From DATMER01 sp034667225 (GTDB lineage Bacteria > Acidobacteriota > Thermoanaerobaculia > Multivoradales > UBA5704), in assembly GCA_034667225.1 (NCBI GenBank), contig JAXDKG010000062.1, positions 1-64,000 of the forward strand: a stretch of 64,000 nucleotides of DNA, given 5' to 3'. The position numbers were made by a program, and so were the translations under genes. Shown one piece after another: positions 61,569 to 64,000 of this stretch; the stretch's first letter is position 1, and each line of letters opens with the position of its first letter. A model generated the notes under the pieces. It saw nothing but the letters and a program-made list of their open reading frames with translations. It did no database searches and was not told the origin of the DNA.

Positions 61569-62314
61569 TCGACGCGCTGCGCGCGGTCGCCTGGCGCACC
61601 TGGGTAATCACTTGGCGCCGGCCGGTGCTCCTGACCTTCTCCCTGGGCCAGCCGCTGGTTTGGATGCTCTTCTTCGGTTTCCTTTTCGAAAGGTTTACAT
61701 TGGCGGGGGGGCGCTACCTGGACTTCCTCGCCCCGGGCGTGAGCGTGATGACCGTGCTCTTCGGGGCCTCGCAGTCGGGGATCGGCTGGATTCGCGACCT
61801 CAACACCGGCTTCCTGCCGCGCATGCTGAGCACGCCGGCCCCGCCGTTCGCGATCCTGGCGGGAAAGGTGCTGGCAGATGCGGCGAGGCTCCTGGTCCAG
61901 GCCGCGGCCGTGCTGCTGCTGGCGCTGCTTCTGGGAACGCGTCTGCATCCCCGTCCCGCGGTGCTGCTTACAGGCCTGATCTGTCTGTCCCTGTTCGCCG
62001 TAGCGTTCTCCTGCCTCTCGGCGGCTTTCGCCCTTCAGGTGCGGGCGCAGGAAGCCATGGCCACTTTCGTCCACCTGGTCAACATGCCGCTGCTCTTCAC
62101 GAGCACGGCGCTCGTGCCGCGGGGCCAGATGCCCGGCTGGCTCGCCACCGTCTCCCGCTTCAACCCCTTGACGCTGACGGTGGACGCCTGGCGGGGAGCG
62201 CTGCTCCATGGTGAGATGCCCGCGCTCCGGAGCCTGCTGCTCCTCGCTGCGCTGGCCGCCGTGCTCTTCCTGCTGGCGCTGAGCCGGATGCGGGCGGCGG
62301 CGCGGCGGTACTGA
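61565..62314 (+). CDS. ABC-2 type transporter permease
   Basis: 249 residues, GTG start inside the ATPase stop. Six hydrophobic segments, with the ABC-2 signature region NTGFLPRMLSTPAPPFAILAG and MPLLFTSTALVPRGQMPGWL before the last segments. Partner of the upstream ATPase in an efflux pump. It ends the operon; array B begins about 40 nt downstream. Confidence 0.92.
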   Translation: MIDALRAVAWRTWVITWRRPVLLTFSLGQPLVWMLFFGFLFERFTLAGGRYLDFLAPGVSVMTVLFGASQSGIGWIRDLNTGFLPRMLSTPAPPFAILAGKVLADAARLLVQAAAVLLLALLLGTRLHPRPAVLLTGLICLSLFAVAFSCLSAAFALQVRAQEAMATFVHLVNMPLLFTSTALVPRGQMPGWLATVSRFNPLTLTVDAWRGALLHGEMPALRSLLLLAALAAVLFLLALSRMRAAARRY

Positions 62315-62352
62315 GCGAGAGAGTAAATCTACGAGCCAGTCCCAAGTTTTTT

Positions 62353-62734
62353 CGGACTACGCCGTCGAGTTTTCGGACAAAACACCAAAGTTTTCGGACT
62401 GAGCCGCGAACAAATCGGACAAAGGGCCGAAGTAATCGGACCAACTAGCGAAGTTTCGGACAGAATTCTGAATTCGTCGGACAGTAGAGCGAAGTTATCG
62501 GACAAGGACAAAGAGTTTTCGGACTAAGCCCAAGAGGTATCGGACAGACTCCAAGAGTTTTCGGACAACTCCAAGAAGGTATCGGACAGTCACGAGAAGG
62601 TATCGGACCATGACCGTCCGGTTTCGGACTACGCCCAAGAGTTTTCGGACTGCACCCGGGAGTTTCCGGACAAAAACCGAGAGTTTTCGGACTGCGACCA
62701 AGAGTTATCGGACAGCCGTCGGGAGTTATCGGAC
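62353..62734. repeat. 21-bp-period repeat array B (19 CGGAC cores)
   Basis: Nearly fills the 493-bp gap between the permease and the ligase gene. The core CGGAC begins at 62353, 62374, 62395, 62416, 62437, 62457, 62478, 62499, 62520, 62541, 62562, 62583, 62604, 62625, 62646, 62667, 62688, 62709 and 62730. Seventeen of 18 intervals are exactly 21 bp and one is 20. The unit is roughly CGGAC, seven variable bases, then CCAAGAGTTTT. G+C is well below the flanks. The remaining gap (62735-62807) shows only a short CTCCTGCATGGAG hairpin near 62744 and the ligase leader. Confidence 0.92.
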
Positions 62735-62807
62735 AGCCCGCGCCTCCTGCATGGAGGCGAACTATCCCCGGTTTCAATGAAATCGATTGCTGATAGAAGA
62801 AAACGGC

Positions 62808-63461
62808 ATGGAGATTGCGGAATGTGCCGCAGTCATGGACGAATTTCCAGAGCCGTTTACGCCCATGCTGGCCGACGAGGTCAAGCGTCCATTCCACAAG
62901 CCGGGCTGGGTCTATGAGGAGAAGTACGACGGCTACCGCATGCTCGCCTTCAAGGAAGGACAGCGGGTCCAGCTCATCAGCCGCAACCGCAAGGACTTCA
63001 CGCGCCCGTTTCCGGAGATCGTCCAGGCTCTCGCATCGCTCAAGGTCAAGACCCTGATTCTGGACGGTGAGGTCGCGGTGTTCGACGAGCGCCTGGTCTC
63101 CCATCTCGGCTATCTGAGGGGCGCGCCCGCGGACCAGCTCTTCACGCCGGCCATGTACGTGGCCTTCGACTGCCTCTACGCTCGCGGGAAGAATCTGATG
63201 GCACAACCTCTACAGCGGCGTCGTGTCGCATTGGAGCGGGAGGTGCGTGGCGCGGCGGGGCCGATCATCCTGGCCCGCAGGCTCGCGGAGGACGGTCTGG
63301 AGGCGTGGAAGGAAGTCGTCTCCCATGGCTGGGAGGGGCTGATCGCCAAGGACCCCGCCTCCCTCTACGAGCCGGGCGCCCGCACCCGAAGCTGGGTCAA
63401 GGTCAAGCACAAGGTACGAATCGGCTGGCCCGGGGAAGGGACCGAGTACACGCGGGGGTGA
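62808..63461 (+). CDS. Minimal ATP-dependent DNA ligase-like adenylation domain
   Basis: 217 residues from ATG 62808 (TTG 62787 and ATG 62835 are alternatives). The nucleotidyltransferase motifs of ATP-dependent ligases are present: EKYDGYR with Lys39 as nucleophile, LDGEVAVFD, YVAFDCLYARGKNL, WEGLIAKDP and SWVKVKHK. The protein stops right after the last motif, so the C-terminal OB-fold of typical LigD-type ligases is absent. It may be a stand-alone adenylation domain needing a partner, or a degraded gene. No Ku or polymerase gene is in view. Confidence 0.85.
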   Translation: MEIAECAAVMDEFPEPFTPMLADEVKRPFHKPGWVYEEKYDGYRMLAFKEGQRVQLISRNRKDFTRPFPEIVQALASLKVKTLILDGEVAVFDERLVSHLGYLRGAPADQLFTPAMYVAFDCLYARGKNLMAQPLQRRRVALEREVRGAAGPIILARRLAEDGLEAWKEVVSHGWEGLIAKDPASLYEPGARTRSWVKVKHKVRIGWPGEGTEYTRG

Positions 63462-63466
63462 GTCGC

Positions 63467-64000
63467 TCAGTTTCCCCCGAAGCTCACATCGGCGCGCACG
63501 ACCGTGTCCCCCGGCAGGATGCGGACCTGGGTGGAGGCCTTGCGCCCGTCGAGCATGGCCGTGAGGGTCCAGGTTCCCGGCCAGAGGTCGGGGATTTGGA
63601 AGCTGAGGTCCTGTCCTGCCTGGGTTCCCCGTGTCCATAGCCCGTCCTCGCTCGTGGCCTGGACTAGCGGGATCTCTCCGGGAGCGAGGCCGCGGACGTA
63701 GCCGGAGGCCGCCACGGTCCGGGCGAGCCGGAGGTCCGGGACAACTACCGGAGAGCCGGCCACGGTCACCGTCGCGGCAGTCGAGCCGAGGCCCTTCTGC
63801 TCCGCCTTGGCCGTCCAGGCCCCATCTACCAGGTAAGCGGTGAACCTGCCCTCGGCATCGGTGACGGCGTGAATCCTGAGCTCCCCCTGCTCGAAGAACA
63901 CGCTCGCGTGCCGGATGCCTCGCCCCTCGGGATCGAGAACGCGCCCGCGGACGGGGGGCAGCGGCGGGAAGGAGAAATCCTCGACCGTGATCTCCTTGCC
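63467..64000 (-). CDS. Carboxypeptidase-regulatory-like domain protein (5' part outside window)
   Basis: The frame is open to base 64000 on the minus strand, so the start lies beyond the window; 177 residues are visible. PVRGRVLDPEGRGIRHASV followed by AVTDAEGRFTAYLVDG is the typical carboxypeptidase-D regulatory (transthyretin-like) fold, and a second strand-rich repeat (VVPDLRLARTVAASGYV, FQIPDLWPGTWTLTAML) follows. Such domains decorate exported or surface proteins. It is convergent with the ligase gene, with 5 nt between the stops. Confidence 0.8.
   Translation of the reverse strand, partial: GKEITVEDFSFPPLPPVRGRVLDPEGRGIRHASVFFEQGELRIHAVTDAEGRFTAYLVDGAWTAKAEQKGLGSTAATVTVAGSPVVVPDLRLARTVAASGYVRGLAPGEIPLVQATSEDGLWTRGTQAGQDLSFQIPDLWPGTWTLTAMLDGRKASTQVRILPGDTVVRADVSFGGN

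Noticed and set aside
62353..62734. CRISPR array
   Set aside because: Only 5-11 conserved bases per 21-bp unit and no spacers of usual length; no cas genes in the window.
62445..63206. Possible minus-strand protein with heptad SPKTLG/VRKLLG-type repeats over array B
   Set aside because: The heptads follow from the 21-bp period; the 20-bp step at 62437-62457 shifts the frame, all frames look repetitive, and part of the frame runs antisense through the DNA ligase gene.

Overview
The window is a GC-rich (about two thirds G+C), gene-dense chromosomal stretch. Exported BNR-repeat proteins, a Cys-rich exported protein, a giant NRPS and long translationally coupled operons suggest a soil- or sediment-type bacterium such as an Acidobacteriota (Thermoanaerobaculia-like) or myxobacterium-like lineage. 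No rRNA, tRNA or ribosomal-protein marker is present, so the phylum is inference.

Region 1 (1-41385) is a nonribosomal peptide locus. It opens inside a giant NRPS gene whose start lies left of the window; 9172 residues are visible. Order: C(partial)-A1-T1, C-A2-T2, C-A3-T3, C-A4[methyltransferase inserted]-T4, C-A5-T5, C-A6(core deleted)-T6, C-A7-T7-C*, C-A8-T8-C*. There is no epimerase, Cy, reductase or thioesterase domain. Ten downstream junctions overlap by 1-7 nt: SDR reductase, GrpB-family protein, aspartate-kinase homologue, SagB-type flavin dehydrogenase, acyl-CoA-dehydrogenase homologue, AMP-ligase, free-standing acyl carrier protein (ACP), ACAD-like partner, DapB homologue, DUF1080-like protein. 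A HemW-like radical SAM enzyme, a second ACP and a sulfotransferase follow. An FlK-type thioesterase and a second AMP-ligase are divergent with overlapping start codons. I infer a trans-acting cassette that makes an unusual building block on free-standing ACPs, plus a lysine/DAP-pathway branch feeding A7/A8, whose codes resemble those for aminoadipate.

Region 2 (41388-51631, minus strand) holds two tandem paralogous BNR-repeat exported proteins, a phosphodiesterase-type lipoprotein, a putative methyltransferase with an internal insertion, and a large Cys-rich BNR protein. A 21-bp-period degenerate repeat array sits at 46866-47158.

Region 3 (51765-54200) carries a VapBC toxin-antitoxin pair, a DMT-family transporter and a chorismatase-family enzyme.

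Region 4 (54346-62314) looks like one operon: multicopper oxidase, methyltransferase, two molybdenum-storage-protein-type subunits, a second multicopper oxidase, and an ABC exporter (ATPase and ABC-2 permease). It may be a metal oxidation and storage system, and is the most unexpected gene set here.

Region 5 (62353-64000) contains a second, near-perfect 21-bp-period array (19 CGGAC cores), a minimal ATP-dependent DNA ligase-like protein and the 3' part of a minus-strand gene with a carboxypeptidase-regulatory-like domain that runs off the window. The two arrays differ in sequence but share a period of two DNA helical turns; I know of no described element of this kind.
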